Below, one piece after another: positions 1 to 8,417 of a stretch of DNA of 64,000 bases. The stretch comes from CAVYXF01 sp963772335 (lineage in GTDB: Bacteria; Pseudomonadota; Alphaproteobacteria; Rhizobiales; Rhodomicrobiaceae), in NCBI GenBank assembly GCA_963772335.1, contig CAVYXF010000001.1, forward strand, positions 496,001 to 560,000. The letters run 5' to 3'. The notes beneath the pieces are model-generated. The model was not told where the DNA came from, did not search any database, and was given only the letters and a program-made list of their open reading frames with translations. The translations under genes and the position numbers were made by a program. How positions within the stretch are numbered: the stretch's first letter is position 1; each line of letters opens with the position of its first letter.

Positions 1-429
1 CATAAAGAGGTGCTGCCGACCATCAAGTCGAAATATATCGACACCGGCAAGGTGCGCTACATCATCCGCGAATTCCCGCTGGACAATCTTGCCGCAACCG
101 CAGCCATGCTCGCCCGCTGCGTCGATCCCTCCAAGTATTTTGACTTCGTTAACACGCTTTATGAACACCAGGAAGACTGGGCTTTCAAGGACCAGCCACT
201 GCCTGAACTACAGAAATTCGCCAGACAGGTCGGCTTCACCGAGGACCGCTTCAAACAGTGCATCAGCGATGAGAAGGTGCTGAAATACATCGAATGGGTG
301 CGCGAGCGGGGGAACAAGGACTTCGGCGTGCGCGCAACACCGAGCTTCTTCGTCAATGGCAAGCGCGTCAAGGGTGCTGCGACCCCACAGAAGTTTGACG
401 AGCTGATTGCGGCGGAAGCCAAGAGCTAA
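1..429 (+). CDS. DsbA-family thiol:disulfide oxidoreductase (5' end outside window)
   Basis: The frame is open from the first base of the window (His-Lys-Glu-Val-Leu-Pro), so this is the C-terminal part of a longer gene. The remaining 142 residues align by eye with the neighbour at 851-1543: a GKV-YI-REFP strand, an Ala/Cys-Val-Asp/Pro segment, a helical insertion, and an ATPSFFVNGK motif carrying the cis-proline that packs against the active site in DsbA/thioredoxin folds. The CxxC active site and any signal peptide lie upstream of the window. Probably a periplasmic oxidoreductase acting on cysteine pairs of exported proteins. A paralogue lies only 420 bp downstream, suggesting tandem duplication. 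The GTG at position 10 is an internal codon, not the start. Confidence 0.85.
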   Translation, partial: HKEVLPTIKSKYIDTGKVRYIIREFPLDNLAATAAMLARCVDPSKYFDFVNTLYEHQEDWAFKDQPLPELQKFARQVGFTEDRFKQCISDEKVLKYIEWVRERGNKDFGVRATPSFFVNGKRVKGAATPQKFDELIAAEAKS

Positions 430-438
430 GCTGCGTCG

Positions 439-738
439 ATGCCGGCTTACGTCATTTCTGACGTCCGCATTCTCGACCCGGAGGCCGTCGATGCGTATCG
501 CACGCGCGCGGCGGCCTCGATCGCGCATTATGGCGGCCGCTATCTGGTGCGCGGCGGCGCCATCGAGCGGCTTGAAGGCGCCTGGGCTCCCGAAAACATC
601 ATGGTTGTCGAGTTCCCCGATATGGAACGCGCCCGCATCTGGTATCGCTCGCCGGAATATGCCCAGGCACTTCAATATCGCGACCGGGCGATCAGCCGGA
701 GCCTAATCCTCGTCGACGGCGTCCCGCTCGAGCGATGA
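439..738 (+). CDS. DUF1330 domain-containing protein
   Basis: This 99-residue protein has the features of the small DUF1330 family (dimeric ferredoxin-like alpha/beta barrel): MPAYVISDVRI at the N-terminus, a YLVRGG strand, a WAPENIMVVEFPD strand, and RARIWYRSPEYAQAL towards the end. It fills the whole length of the domain. The ATG at 439 lies 9 bp after the preceding stop, so it may be co-transcribed with the upstream DsbA-family gene. No catalytic role is established for this family, and none is proposed here. No signal peptide or membrane segment is visible, so it should be cytoplasmic. Confidence 0.85.
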   Translation: MPAYVISDVRILDPEAVDAYRTRAAASIAHYGGRYLVRGGAIERLEGAWAPENIMVVEFPDMERARIWYRSPEYAQALQYRDRAISRSLILVDGVPLER

Positions 739-850
739 ATGGTATTCTTAGCCGCGCCATTTTTGCAGGCTATTCCCGTCCGAGGACCCACTCCCCTTCA
801 CGCGCCTTTCTAAAGTTATCCACAGGTTTTCAACAAGGCTGGCTCGGCCT

Positions 851-1543
851 ATGCACAAGCAGTTCATCGGTTTTTCCACACTCGTTGTGATCCTCGCCGC
901 TCTCGTTGCCCTGCCTCATGAGAGCCGGGCCGAAAACCCGTTCGGCACGCCGGAAAGCTTTTCCTCGAACAACGCGAACGAGCCTGTGAAGCCTGAAGAG
1001 CTGCGCGAGGCCGGCCCGCTCGGCGACACGGTTATCGGCAAGCCCGATGCGTCCGTGACCATCATCGAATATGCCTCCCTCGCCTGCCCGCTCTGCAGGG
1101 CTTTCCACAGCAAGGTGCTGCCGCTGATCAAAAAGGCGTATGTCGACAGCGGCAAGGTAACGTTCATCTACCGCGAATTCCCGATCGGCAAGGCCGCCCA
1201 GAGCGCCGCTGTCGCCGCGCGCTGCGTCCCGCCGAAAGATTACTTCCGCATCAGCGAGCGGCTGCTCGCCAATCAGGGCAAATGGTGGGGCCAGCAGGCG
1301 GCCCTCGATCCGCTCTATAAGCTTGTGAAGGACACTGGCCTCTCTCGCACCGAATTTGACAGCTGCCTTGCGAATCAAGCCATGAATGACGGGATAGTCT
1401 GGTCAAAGCAGCGGGGGCGGAAGCTTGGCGTGCAGGGTACGCCGACTTTCTTCATCAACGGCCAGAAGGTGCGCGGTCTCATGAGTTTTGAGGAGATGCA
1501 GCAACTCATCGAGCCGCATCTCGCCAGCGCCAAGCCGTCCTGA
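851..1543 (+). CDS. DsbA-family thiol:disulfide oxidoreductase, exported
   Basis: The protein has 230 residues. Residues 1-27 form a clear Sec signal peptide (Lys near the start, hydrophobic core FSTLVVILAALVAL, cleavage after SRA). The redox-active site is Cys79-Pro-Leu-Cys82 in the strand ASLACPLCRAF, and the cis-proline is in VQGTPTFFING around residue 198. It should act in the periplasm as an oxidase or isomerase of disulfide bonds. CPLC differs from the CPHC of E. coli DsbA and is common in the thioredoxin_4 (DsbA/BdbD-like) group. It is a paralogue of the partial gene at the left edge. The ATG at 851 is the only start that keeps the signal peptide. Confidence 0.9.
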   Translation: MHKQFIGFSTLVVILAALVALPHESRAENPFGTPESFSSNNANEPVKPEELREAGPLGDTVIGKPDASVTIIEYASLACPLCRAFHSKVLPLIKKAYVDSGKVTFIYREFPIGKAAQSAAVAARCVPPKDYFRISERLLANQGKWWGQQAALDPLYKLVKDTGLSRTEFDSCLANQAMNDGIVWSKQRGRKLGVQGTPTFFINGQKVRGLMSFEEMQQLIEPHLASAKPS

Positions 1544-1586
1544 CCCCCCAAAACTCGGGAAAGCGCCGAGCCATGAGGGATAGCCA

Positions 1587-4500
1587 GTGCAGATCACGCG
1601 CCTACGCCTTTTAGGCTTCAAATCCTTCGTCGAGCCGACCGAGCTGCTGGTCGAGCCGGGCCTGACCGGCGTCGTCGGGCCGAATGGCTGCGGCAAATCC
1701 AATCTGCTCGAAGCGCTGCGCTGGGTCATGGGCGAGACCTCCTATAAGAATATGCGCGGCGGGGCGATGGATGACGTCATCTTCGCCGGCACCGACCAGC
1801 GCCCGGGCCGCAATATGGCCGAGGTGACGATCATCCTCGACAACAAGGCGCGCCGGGCGCCTGCCGAGTTCAACGATGCCGATGTGCTGGAGATCTCCCG
1901 CCGCATCCAGCGCGAAGCCGGCTCAGTCTACAAGGTCAACGGCAGGGATGTGCGCGCCCGCGACGTGCAGCTGCTGTTCGCCGACGCCGCGACCGGCTCG
2001 CGCAGTCAGGCGCTGGTGCAGCAGGGGCGGATCGGTGAGATCATCTCCGCCAAGCCCCAGGACCGCCGCCGCATCCTCGAAGACGCCGCCGGCATTGCCG
2101 GTCTGCATGGGCGCCGCCACGAGGCCGAGCTGCGGCTGAAGCAGGCGGAGGCCAATCTCGAGCGCCTTCGCGACGTGCTTGGCCAACTGGGGGCCCAGCT
2201 CGCCAATTTGCGCAAGCAGGCCCGCCAGGCCCAGCGCTATAAGGAAATCTCCGCCGAGTTGCGCCGCTGCGAGGCGATCCAGCATCATCTGCATTGGAAG
2301 GCCGCTTCCGAGCAGGTGTCTGCCGAAGAGGGCGCGCAGCTTGAGGCGACGCGCGCCGTCGGCCAGCTCACCCAGGCCGAGTCCGCTGTGCTGCGCTCGC
2401 AAAGCGAGATCGCCGAGCTGATCCAGCCCCTGCGCGAGGAGGAGGCGACCCGCGCTGCCGTGCTGCATCGGCTGGGGGTCGAGCGCGAGACGCTGGATCG
2501 AGAGGAGGTCCGCGCCAAGGAGCGTCGGGCTGAGCTCGTCACGCGCATGGGGCAGCTGCAGACCGACATCGACCGCGAGACCGCAGCAATCGGCGAGGCC
2601 AAGGATCTACTGGCCCGGCTGGATGAGGAGGAAGCCGAGCTCCGCGCCGGCAGCGAGGACCACAGCGCCGCGCAGGAGGAACTGCAGAGCGCCGTCGCCG
2701 AGGCTGCCGAAACTCTGAGCGCCGCAGAGGAGGCGCTGCAGGCCGCGACCGCCGAAGCCGCCTCCGCCCGCACAGCACGCGCCCAGGCGGAGGGCCGCAT
2801 CCGCGATACCGCGCAAAAGGCCGAGCGTTTTGCCGCGCAGGCCGCGGAACTGGACCGGCAACTCGCCGCCGCCGGCGCGCATGATGCCGCCAGCGCCGAG
2901 ATCGAAGAACTAATGGAGGCGGCCGAGCATATCGCCGCCGAGGCCGAGGAGGTCGAGCAGCGGATGCTTGCCGCCGAGGCCGCCCTGCCCCAGGCCCGCG
3001 CCCGCGAGAAAGAGACGCGCGAGGCCGCCGCCCAGGCGCGGCTCAAGGCGCGCCAGCTCGAGACCGAGATCGCGACGCTGGTGAAGCTCTTGAAGCCCGC
3101 CGACAGCGCCAAATGGAAGCCCGTCGTCGACGAGATCAAGGTGGACGGCGGCTATGAGGCCGCAATCGCTGCCGCGCTCGGCGATGACCTCGAAGCCGGT
3201 CTAGACGCGAACGCGCCCGTGCGCTGGCAACTGGTGTCGGGCGAGGAAGACCCTGCCCTGCCCTCGCTCGCCGAGCCGCTCTCCGACCATATAAGCGGCC
3301 CCGCCGAGCTGGCCCGTACGCTCGCCCAGATCGGCGTCATATCGCGTCAGCACGGGGCGCTCCTGCAGCCTCAGCTCAAACCCGGCCAGCGCCTCGTTTC
3401 CCGCGAGGGCGATCTGTGGCGCTGGGACGGTTTCACCTCCGCAGCCGATAGCACGAGCGCCGCCGCCCAGCGCCTTGCCGAGCGCAACCGCCTCGGCGCG
3501 CTGGAGGAGCAGCTGGCCGCCCTCCAGGCTGGGGCCGACGAAGCGGACGCGGCGCGCGAAGAGGCCGCCGAGGCCGCCCAGCGCATCCAGGCTGACGAGA
3601 AGGCCTTGCGTGACCGCTGGCGGCAAATGCAGAGCCAGCTATCGGCCTCCCGCGATAAGCTCGGCAAGGTCGAGAAGGCACGTCAGGAGCAAAACACCAA
3701 GGTCGCAGCCTTGCGTGAGGCGCTAACCCGGGTCCGCGAAGCGGCCGAGGAGGCTCTTGCCGAGAAGGCGGAGGCGGAAGCGGCACGAGCGAGCCTCGCC
3801 TCCGACAGCGATCTCGAAGCCCGGCTGGAGACGGCCAAGGCGGCGGCCGCTGCCAAGCGCCAGACCTTCACCAACATCAAATCTCAACTCGACGGGCTGG
3901 AGCGCGATCTGCGCGCAAAGCTCACACGGCTCGATGCCATCACCCAGGAGCGGGGTCGCTGGTTGTCGCGCGGGGGCAATGCCGAGACGCAGATCGCCAC
4001 CTTGCACGACCGCCTGCGCGAGGTCCGCGCCGAAATTGACACTTTGAGCGAGCTGCCAGCCAAAATCGAGGCCCGTCGGCAAAAGCTCCTCAACGAGATC
4101 TCCGACGCCGATGCGCGCCGCAAGGATGCGGCGATCAAGCTGGCCGAGGCCGAGCATGCCGTGCGCGACCAGGAGCGCGCGATCCGTGAGGCGCAAGGGG
4201 CGCTCAGCCAGGCCCGCGAGCAGCGCGCCCGTATCGAGGCGCGGCTTGAGGCGGCGCGCGAGAAGCGCCGCGATCAAGCGCGCGCCATCCGCGAGCTGTT
4301 CGAATGCTCCGCCGAGGATGTCCTGAAAATCGTCTATATCGACGAAGAGACGGTTCTGCCGCTGCTCCCCGAAGTCGAGCAGCAGATCGTAAAGCTGAAG
4401 GCCGATCGCGAGCGTCTCGGCGGCGTCAATCTGCGCGCCGAGGAAGAGGCGCAGGCTATGGGCGCCGAATATGAGGGCATGGAGGCCGAGCGCACTGATC

Positions 4501-5042
4501 TGGAAGAGGCGATCGCCAAGCTGCGCCAGGGCATCACCAACCTCAACCGGGAGGGCAGGAAGCGCCTCGTGGACGCCTTCGACACCGTCAACGGCCATTT
4601 CCAGCGCCTGTTCAAGGTGCTGTTCGGCGGCGGTGAGGCTGAGCTGCAGCTCATCGAAAGCGACGACCCGCTGGAATCCGGCCTGGAATTATTGTGCCGG
4701 CCGCCGGGGAAGAAGCCGCAGGTGCTGACCCTCCTCTCGGGCGGCGAGAAGGCGCTCACCGCCCTCGCTCTGATCTTTGCCGTGTTCTTGACCAACCCCT
4801 CGCCGATCTGCGTGCTCGACGAGGTGGATGCGCCGCTCGACGACGCCAACGTCCATCGCTTCTGCGCCATGCTGGAGGAGATGATCAAGAGCACCGACAC
4901 CCGTTTCCTGGTGATCACGCATAACCCGATCTCCATGGCCGCGATGGACCGCCTGTTCGGCGTCACCATGCAGGAGAAGGGCGTGAGCCAGCTGGTCTCG
5001 GTGGATCTGCAGACGGCGGAACGGTTCAGAGAGGCGAGCTAA
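1587..5042 (+). CDS. smc: chromosome segregation ATPase SMC
   Basis: At 1151 residues this has the full length of bacterial SMC. The N-terminal ATPase half carries Walker A GPNGCGKS at residues 31-38. Two long Ala/Glu/Arg-rich coiled coils (about 170-500 and 640-980) flank a hinge around residues 505-640. The C-terminal half has the ABC signature LLSGGEKAL near 1049 and Walker B VCVLDEVDAPLDD-type sequence near 1073. SMC forms a ring with the kleisin ScpA and with ScpB that compacts and segregates the chromosome; both partners are encoded in this window at 53-55 kb. The start is GTG at 1587, preceded by GAGGGA at 1575-1580. The 3' end overlaps the convergent higA by four bases. Confidence 0.98.
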   Translation: MQITRLRLLGFKSFVEPTELLVEPGLTGVVGPNGCGKSNLLEALRWVMGETSYKNMRGGAMDDVIFAGTDQRPGRNMAEVTIILDNKARRAPAEFNDADVLEISRRIQREAGSVYKVNGRDVRARDVQLLFADAATGSRSQALVQQGRIGEIISAKPQDRRRILEDAAGIAGLHGRRHEAELRLKQAEANLERLRDVLGQLGAQLANLRKQARQAQRYKEISAELRRCEAIQHHLHWKAASEQVSAEEGAQLEATRAVGQLTQAESAVLRSQSEIAELIQPLREEEATRAAVLHRLGVERETLDREEVRAKERRAELVTRMGQLQTDIDRETAAIGEAKDLLARLDEEEAELRAGSEDHSAAQEELQSAVAEAAETLSAAEEALQAATAEAASARTARAQAEGRIRDTAQKAERFAAQAAELDRQLAAAGAHDAASAEIEELMEAAEHIAAEAEEVEQRMLAAEAALPQARAREKETREAAAQARLKARQLETEIATLVKLLKPADSAKWKPVVDEIKVDGGYEAAIAAALGDDLEAGLDANAPVRWQLVSGEEDPALPSLAEPLSDHISGPAELARTLAQIGVISRQHGALLQPQLKPGQRLVSREGDLWRWDGFTSAADSTSAAAQRLAERNRLGALEEQLAALQAGADEADAAREEAAEAAQRIQADEKALRDRWRQMQSQLSASRDKLGKVEKARQEQNTKVAALREALTRVREAAEEALAEKAEAEAARASLASDSDLEARLETAKAAAAAKRQTFTNIKSQLDGLERDLRAKLTRLDAITQERGRWLSRGGNAETQIATLHDRLREVRAEIDTLSELPAKIEARRQKLLNEISDADARRKDAAIKLAEAEHAVRDQERAIREAQGALSQAREQRARIEARLEAAREKRRDQARAIRELFECSAEDVLKIVYIDEETVLPLLPEVEQQIVKLKADRERLGGVNLRAEEEAQAMGAEYEGMEAERTDLEEAIAKLRQGITNLNREGRKRLVDAFDTVNGHFQRLFKVLFGGGEAELQLIESDDPLESGLELLCRPPGKKPQVLTLLSGGEKALTALALIFAVFLTNPSPICVLDEVDAPLDDANVHRFCAMLEEMIKSTDTRFLVITHNPISMAAMDRLFGVTMQEKGVSQLVSVDLQTAERFREAS

Positions 5043-5353
5043 GCGCCGGGGCTGATCGTCTCCAGCTCGGCAGCGATCTGGCGGCGGCGTTGCATCAGGT
5101 CGTAATCGGCCTGAAGCCCCAGAAAGAAGCCTTCCGACAGGCCGAAATAGCGCGCCAGCCTTAGATCGGTGTCGGCGGTGATGGCGCGCTTGCCCAGCAC
5201 CAGCTCGTTGATCCGACGCGGCGGCACGTGCAGTGCGCGGGCGAGGCGGTTCTGGCTGAGGCCCAACGGCTTCAAAAACTCCTCTAGGAGGATCTCGCCG
5301 GGATGCGCATTGGGCAGCAAATCCGCCTCAGTGGTAGTCGACAATCTCGACAT
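5039..5353 (-). CDS. higA: HigA-family antitoxin / addiction-module transcriptional regulator
   Basis: A 104-residue XRE-type protein with the HigA signature: HPGEILLEEFLKPLGLSQNRLARAL, then VPPRRINELVLGKRAITADTDLRLARYFG. This is a complete helix-turn-helix domain followed by the family's C-terminal helix. HigA neutralises the RelE-fold HigB and represses its own operon. The ATG at 5353 has a strong AGGAGG eight bases upstream, inside the end of higB; a GTG three codons earlier is less likely. Gene order toxin then antitoxin is normal for higBA. The reading frame overlaps higB by 26 bp and touches the smc stop codon on the opposite strand. Confidence 0.88.
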   Translation of the reverse strand: MSRLSTTTEADLLPNAHPGEILLEEFLKPLGLSQNRLARALHVPPRRINELVLGKRAITADTDLRLARYFGLSEGFFLGLQADYDLMQRRRQIAAELETISPGA

Positions 5354-5534
5354 CGGCTGCACCTCCTTCCGTCCAAAAGAAGCAAATCCGCCAGCGGTCG
5401 TTGATGCGGGTGCTGTACTGGCCCAAACGGTCGCCCTTGAGTGCTTCGAGCCGATTTCCTGGCGGCACGCGCAGGTCCGAAAAGATCCGCGCCTGATTGA
5501 GCATACGCAACTTGCGAAGCGCCGCTGGTTGCAT
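5328..5534 (-). CDS. higB: HigB-like (RelE/ParE superfamily) toxin, N-terminus unclear
   Basis: From the ATG at 5534 the product has 68 residues: ALRKLRMLNQA, RVPPGNRLEALKGDR, QYSTRINDRWRICFFW, VEIVDYH. These are the core strands of HigB mRNA interferases, which cleave mRNA on the ribosome. Normal HigB has about 92 residues. The same frame is open for a further 25 codons upstream (to 5609) and encodes a plausible family segment (TATIWAGRRSRKLPAD) but no ATG or GTG. A GTA-ATT-CGG at 5613-5605, in another frame, sits where a GTG start would be expected. Either translation starts at a CTG (5591) or the toxin start has been damaged by mutation or sequence error. Partner antitoxin follows directly. 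Confidence 0.7.
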   Translation of the reverse strand: MQPAALRKLRMLNQARIFSDLRVPPGNRLEALKGDRLGQYSTRINDRWRICFFWTEGGAADVEIVDYH

Positions 5535-5667
5535 GTCGGCGGGCAGCTTGCGGCTGCGCCGTCCGGCCCAGATTGTGGCGGTCTGTCTCAGCTCTGGGAC
5601 GTTTCCGAATTACCCTCTGTCCGCTAAACTGAGGATAAACAGCGGCGCCACCTTTCACAGGGACCCC

Positions 5668-6195
5668 ATGATCACCATCCGCGACTTCACACCCGACGAT
5701 CTGGAGCCGGTCACGCGGATCTATGCCCGCCATGTGCTGCACGGTACGGCGACTTTCGAGGAAATCCCGCCCTCCGTCGAGGAGACCGGCCGCCGCTATC
5801 AGAAGGTGCGCGCCCTGGGCCTGCCCTGGCTGGTTGCGCAAGATGGCAGCTCCTTCCTCGGCTATGCCTATGCGGACCGGTTCCGAGAGCGCTCGGCCTA
5901 TCGGTTCACGCTGGAAAATTCCGTCTATATCGACCCCGCCTTCCATCGACGCGGCGCCGGCCGGGCGCTGCTCCGCGAGCTGATCCAGCGCTGCGAGGCG
6001 CTAGGCTACCGGCAGATGATCGCAGTGATCGGCGACAGCGCCAATCAGGCCTCAATCGGCGTGCACCGGGCGGTCGGCTTCCAAGACATCGGCGTTTACA
6101 AATCGGTGGGCTTCAAATTCGGGCGCTGGCTCGATGTCGTGCTAATGCAGAAAGCGCTCGGCGAGGGCGCAAACAGCCCCCCTCGTGATACTTGA
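5668..6195 (+). CDS. GNAT-family N-acetyltransferase (phosphinothricin acetyltransferase-like)
   Basis: The 175-residue product opens MITIRDFTPDDLEPVTRIYARHVLHGTATFEE, typical of the PAT/MddA branch of GNAT enzymes. The acetyl-CoA pyrophosphate-binding motif is RRGAGRALL near residue 96, preceded by the strand ENSVYIDPAFH. NQASIGVHRAVGFQDIGVYKSVGFKFGRWLDVVLMQK is the characteristic C-terminal substrate half. It should transfer acetyl from acetyl-CoA to an amino group, for example methionine derivatives or phosphinothricin-like compounds; the true substrate cannot be read from sequence. The ATG at 5668 is chosen over upstream in-frame codons because a CAGGGA motif lies about five bases before it and homology begins exactly there. 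Confidence 0.9.
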   Translation: MITIRDFTPDDLEPVTRIYARHVLHGTATFEEIPPSVEETGRRYQKVRALGLPWLVAQDGSSFLGYAYADRFRERSAYRFTLENSVYIDPAFHRRGAGRALLRELIQRCEALGYRQMIAVIGDSANQASIGVHRAVGFQDIGVYKSVGFKFGRWLDVVLMQKALGEGANSPPRDT

Positions 6196-6256
6196 GACAC
6201 AGACAGGCTACCGGAATATCCGCCTTTACAGCGGGTTAACCGGCTTGCCGGCATAA

Positions 6257-6286
6257 CTTGACTTGGGGCAGGGTGGTTAATAAGTT
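6257..6286 (+). promoter_or_regulatory. candidate sigma-70-type promoter of the atp operon
   Basis: CTTGAC at 6257-6262 matches the alphaproteobacterial -35 consensus exactly. After a suitable spacer, TAAGTT at 6281-6286 gives a weak -10. The site lies about 50 bp before atpI and is the best promoter-like sequence in the spacer following the acetyltransferase gene. Confidence 0.35.
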
Positions 6287-6337
6287 GCGATCGATCAAGT
6301 TCCCGTCCGGACCAGCGGCAATCCGTGAGTATTTTCC

Positions 6338-6697
6338 ATGAGCCAATCCAGCGGCAGCGGCCGGGATGGCGGCGATGACCGCGATCTGAGGTCGATCGAT
6401 GATCGGCTCAAGAGCCTCGAGCGCAAGCTGGACACGGCGCAGGCGCGCGACCGCGCCGCGCAGGGTGGAGGCGATGGCCCGAATGCGCGCGGCGAAGCAA
6501 TGGGCATCGCCTTCCGCATCGCGACCGAATTGGTGGCCGGCGTGTTCGTGGGTGCGCTGCTTGGTTGGGCGCTGGACAAATGGCTGGGGACTGCGCCGAT
6601 TTTACTCATTGTATGCCTGATCCTGGGTATTGCAGGAGGCCTGCTGAATTCGATAAGAGCAGCATGGAGGATGCAGAACACCTCCAATCGGTCGTGA
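6338..6697 (+). CDS. atpI: ATP synthase protein I (AtpI)
   Basis: This 119-residue protein has a hydrophilic, charged N-terminus (about residues 1-50) and two transmembrane helices: ATELVAGVFVGALLGWALD and ILLIVCLILGIAGGLLNSI. This is the AtpI layout. AtpI is an assembly factor that helps the c-ring form in the inner membrane. It is the first gene of the F0 operon, 17 bp upstream of atpB, the usual position in alphaproteobacteria where F0 genes are separate from the F1 operon. Confidence 0.93.
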   Translation: MSQSSGSGRDGGDDRDLRSIDDRLKSLERKLDTAQARDRAAQGGGDGPNARGEAMGIAFRIATELVAGVFVGALLGWALDKWLGTAPILLIVCLILGIAGGLLNSIRAAWRMQNTSNRS

Positions 6698-6713
6698 AGC
6701 GAGGGAAAGAAGC

Positions 6714-7535
6714 GTGGCATTGGGATTGATCGTCTCGGCACTGGCTGCCGAGCAGGCGCATGAAGCGGGCGGACATGGCGGCGCCCACGGCGCGGGCAGC
6801 GGACTCGCGATCGATCCGATGCATCAGTTTCAGATCCAGCGCTTTGTGCATCTGGAGCTGTTCGGCCTCGATTTCTCCTTCACCAATGCCTCGCTATTCA
6901 TGCTGGCTGCAGTGCTGCTGATCACCCTGTTTCTGACCTACGGCATGCGCGAGCGCGCCCTGGTGCCGGGCCGGCTGCAATCCACCGTCGAGCTCTCCTA
7001 TGAGTTCGTCGCCAATATGGTGCGGGAGAATACCGGCCGCGAAGGGATGCAATATTTCCCCTTCATCTTCTCGCTGTTCATGTTCATCCTGTTCCTGAAC
7101 ACGATCGGCCTCGTGCCCTACACTTTCACCGTCACCAGCCACATCATCGTGACGTTTGCGCTGGCGCTGATGGTGTTCATCTTCGTCATCGTGGTCGGCT
7201 TCATCAAGAACGGCCCCGGTTTCGTGAAGCTGTTCGTGCCCTCCGGCGTGCCAATCGTCATGTTGCCGTTCATCACGGTGCTGGAGGTGTTTTCCTTCTT
7301 CATACGGCCCATCAGCCTTTCCGTGCGTCTGTTCGCCAATATGATGGCGGGCCACATGATGCTGCAGGTGTTCGCCGCCTTCGTCGTTGGGCTCGGTATT
7401 CTCGCTGGCTGGGCGCCGCTGCTCTTCATGGTCGCTTTCACCGGCCTGGAGCTGCTGGTCGCCTTCCTGCAGGCCTTCGTGTTCACCGTGCTGACCTGCA
7501 TCTACCTCAACGACGCCCTGCATATGCATCACTGA
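6714..7535 (+). CDS. atpB: F0F1 ATP synthase subunit a
   Basis: The 273-residue integral membrane protein has five to six hydrophobic helices. The diagnostic motif SVRLFANMMAGHMM, near residue 204, holds the essential arginine that faces the c-ring carboxylate during proton transfer. The C-terminal helix LLVAFLQAFVFTVLTCIYLNDALHMHH is also typical. It forms the proton half-channels of F0. The start is GTG at 6714, after GAGGGAAAGAAGC. A His/Gly-rich stretch (HEAGGHGGAHGAGSG) near the N-terminus is common in alphaproteobacterial AtpB. It sits between atpI and atpE in the operon. Confidence 0.97.
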   Translation: MALGLIVSALAAEQAHEAGGHGGAHGAGSGLAIDPMHQFQIQRFVHLELFGLDFSFTNASLFMLAAVLLITLFLTYGMRERALVPGRLQSTVELSYEFVANMVRENTGREGMQYFPFIFSLFMFILFLNTIGLVPYTFTVTSHIIVTFALALMVFIFVIVVGFIKNGPGFVKLFVPSGVPIVMLPFITVLEVFSFFIRPISLSVRLFANMMAGHMMLQVFAAFVVGLGILAGWAPLLFMVAFTGLELLVAFLQAFVFTVLTCIYLNDALHMHH

Positions 7536-7577
7536 TCTTTTGACCCTTCGCTTTCAACACCCAAGGAGAGTTTCCCC

Positions 7578-7805
7578 ATGGATCCAGCAGCAGCAAAGCT
7601 TATCGGCGCGGGTATTGCTTCCACCGCCCTGATCGGCGCCGGTCTCGGCATCGGCAATATCTTCGGCAGCTTCCTGACCGGCGCGCTGCGCAACCCCTCG
7701 GCTGCCCCGGCGCAGTTCCCGAACCTGCTGCTTGGCTTTGCCCTCGCGGAAGCGACCGGCCTGTTCGGCCTCATCATTGCGCTGATCATCCTGTTCGTCT
7801 TCTGA
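7578..7805 (+). CDS. atpE: F0F1 ATP synthase subunit c
   Basis: A 75-residue helical hairpin: helix 1 with the Gly-rich GAGIASTALIGAGLGIGNIFG, a polar loop ALRNPSAAP, and helix 2 with the proton-binding Glu58 in FALAEATGLFGLI. It forms the rotating c-ring. The ATG at 7578 is preceded by AAGGAGAG. The length and the carboxylate position match the proton-type (not sodium-type) alphaproteobacterial subunit. Confidence 0.97.
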   Translation: MDPAAAKLIGAGIASTALIGAGLGIGNIFGSFLTGALRNPSAAPAQFPNLLLGFALAEATGLFGLIIALIILFVF

Positions 7806-7919
7806 TTGGCGACACGGCAGGCTGCTCGCATGTCCCGCACCAGGCGGCAGCCTGGGGCGGTGTCATTCCATGGCGGCCCTCGCACGCCTTAGCAGACCGG
7901 AGCAGGAGAGAGGCCGGCC

Positions 7920-8405
7920 ATGCCGCAATTGAACATTCCTGATTTCGCGCCGCAGCTCGTCTGGCTCGCGATCAGCTTTGTGTTGCTCTATCTCATCATG
8001 TCGCGGATCGCGCTACCGGGCGTCGCCAAGGTGCTCGACGATCGCCAGAATCGCATCGCGAACGATCTCGGCGAGGCGGCGCGCCTGCGCGATGCGACGG
8101 AGGCGGCTATCGCCAGCTATGAGCAGGCGCTCGCGGCAGCGCGGTCGCGTGGCCAGAACATCGCCCGCGCCGCGCGTGAGGAGATCACCGGCGAGGTCGA
8201 GAAGCAGCGCGCCGAAGTCGATGGGCAGATCAGCCACAAAATGGCCGATGCCGAGGATCGCATTACTGCGATGAAAGAAGCGGCAATCGGCCATATCGCT
8301 GAAATCGCAACTGATACCGCCGATGCTTTGGTTGCCCGTTTTACGGGCAAACCGGCGTCAAGACCAGAATTGACCAGCACTGTCAACGAAGTGCTTGGCA
8401 AATGA
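7920..8405 (+). CDS. atpG: F0F1 ATP synthase subunit b'
   Basis: A 161-residue protein with one N-terminal transmembrane helix (LVWLAISFVLLYLIMSRIALPGV) followed by a long charged amphipathic helix (residues 35-150), the subunit b plan. It precedes a second b-type gene by 12 bp. In alphaproteobacteria this first, more divergent copy is b' (atpF' or atpG). b and b' form a heterodimeric peripheral stalk holding F1 against the a subunit. A 114-bp spacer separates it from atpE; an AGGAGAG sequence precedes the start. Confidence 0.93.
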   Translation: MPQLNIPDFAPQLVWLAISFVLLYLIMSRIALPGVAKVLDDRQNRIANDLGEAARLRDATEAAIASYEQALAAARSRGQNIARAAREEITGEVEKQRAEVDGQISHKMADAEDRITAMKEAAIGHIAEIATDTADALVARFTGKPASRPELTSTVNEVLGK

Positions 8406-8417
8406 CGAAGGTGTGAT

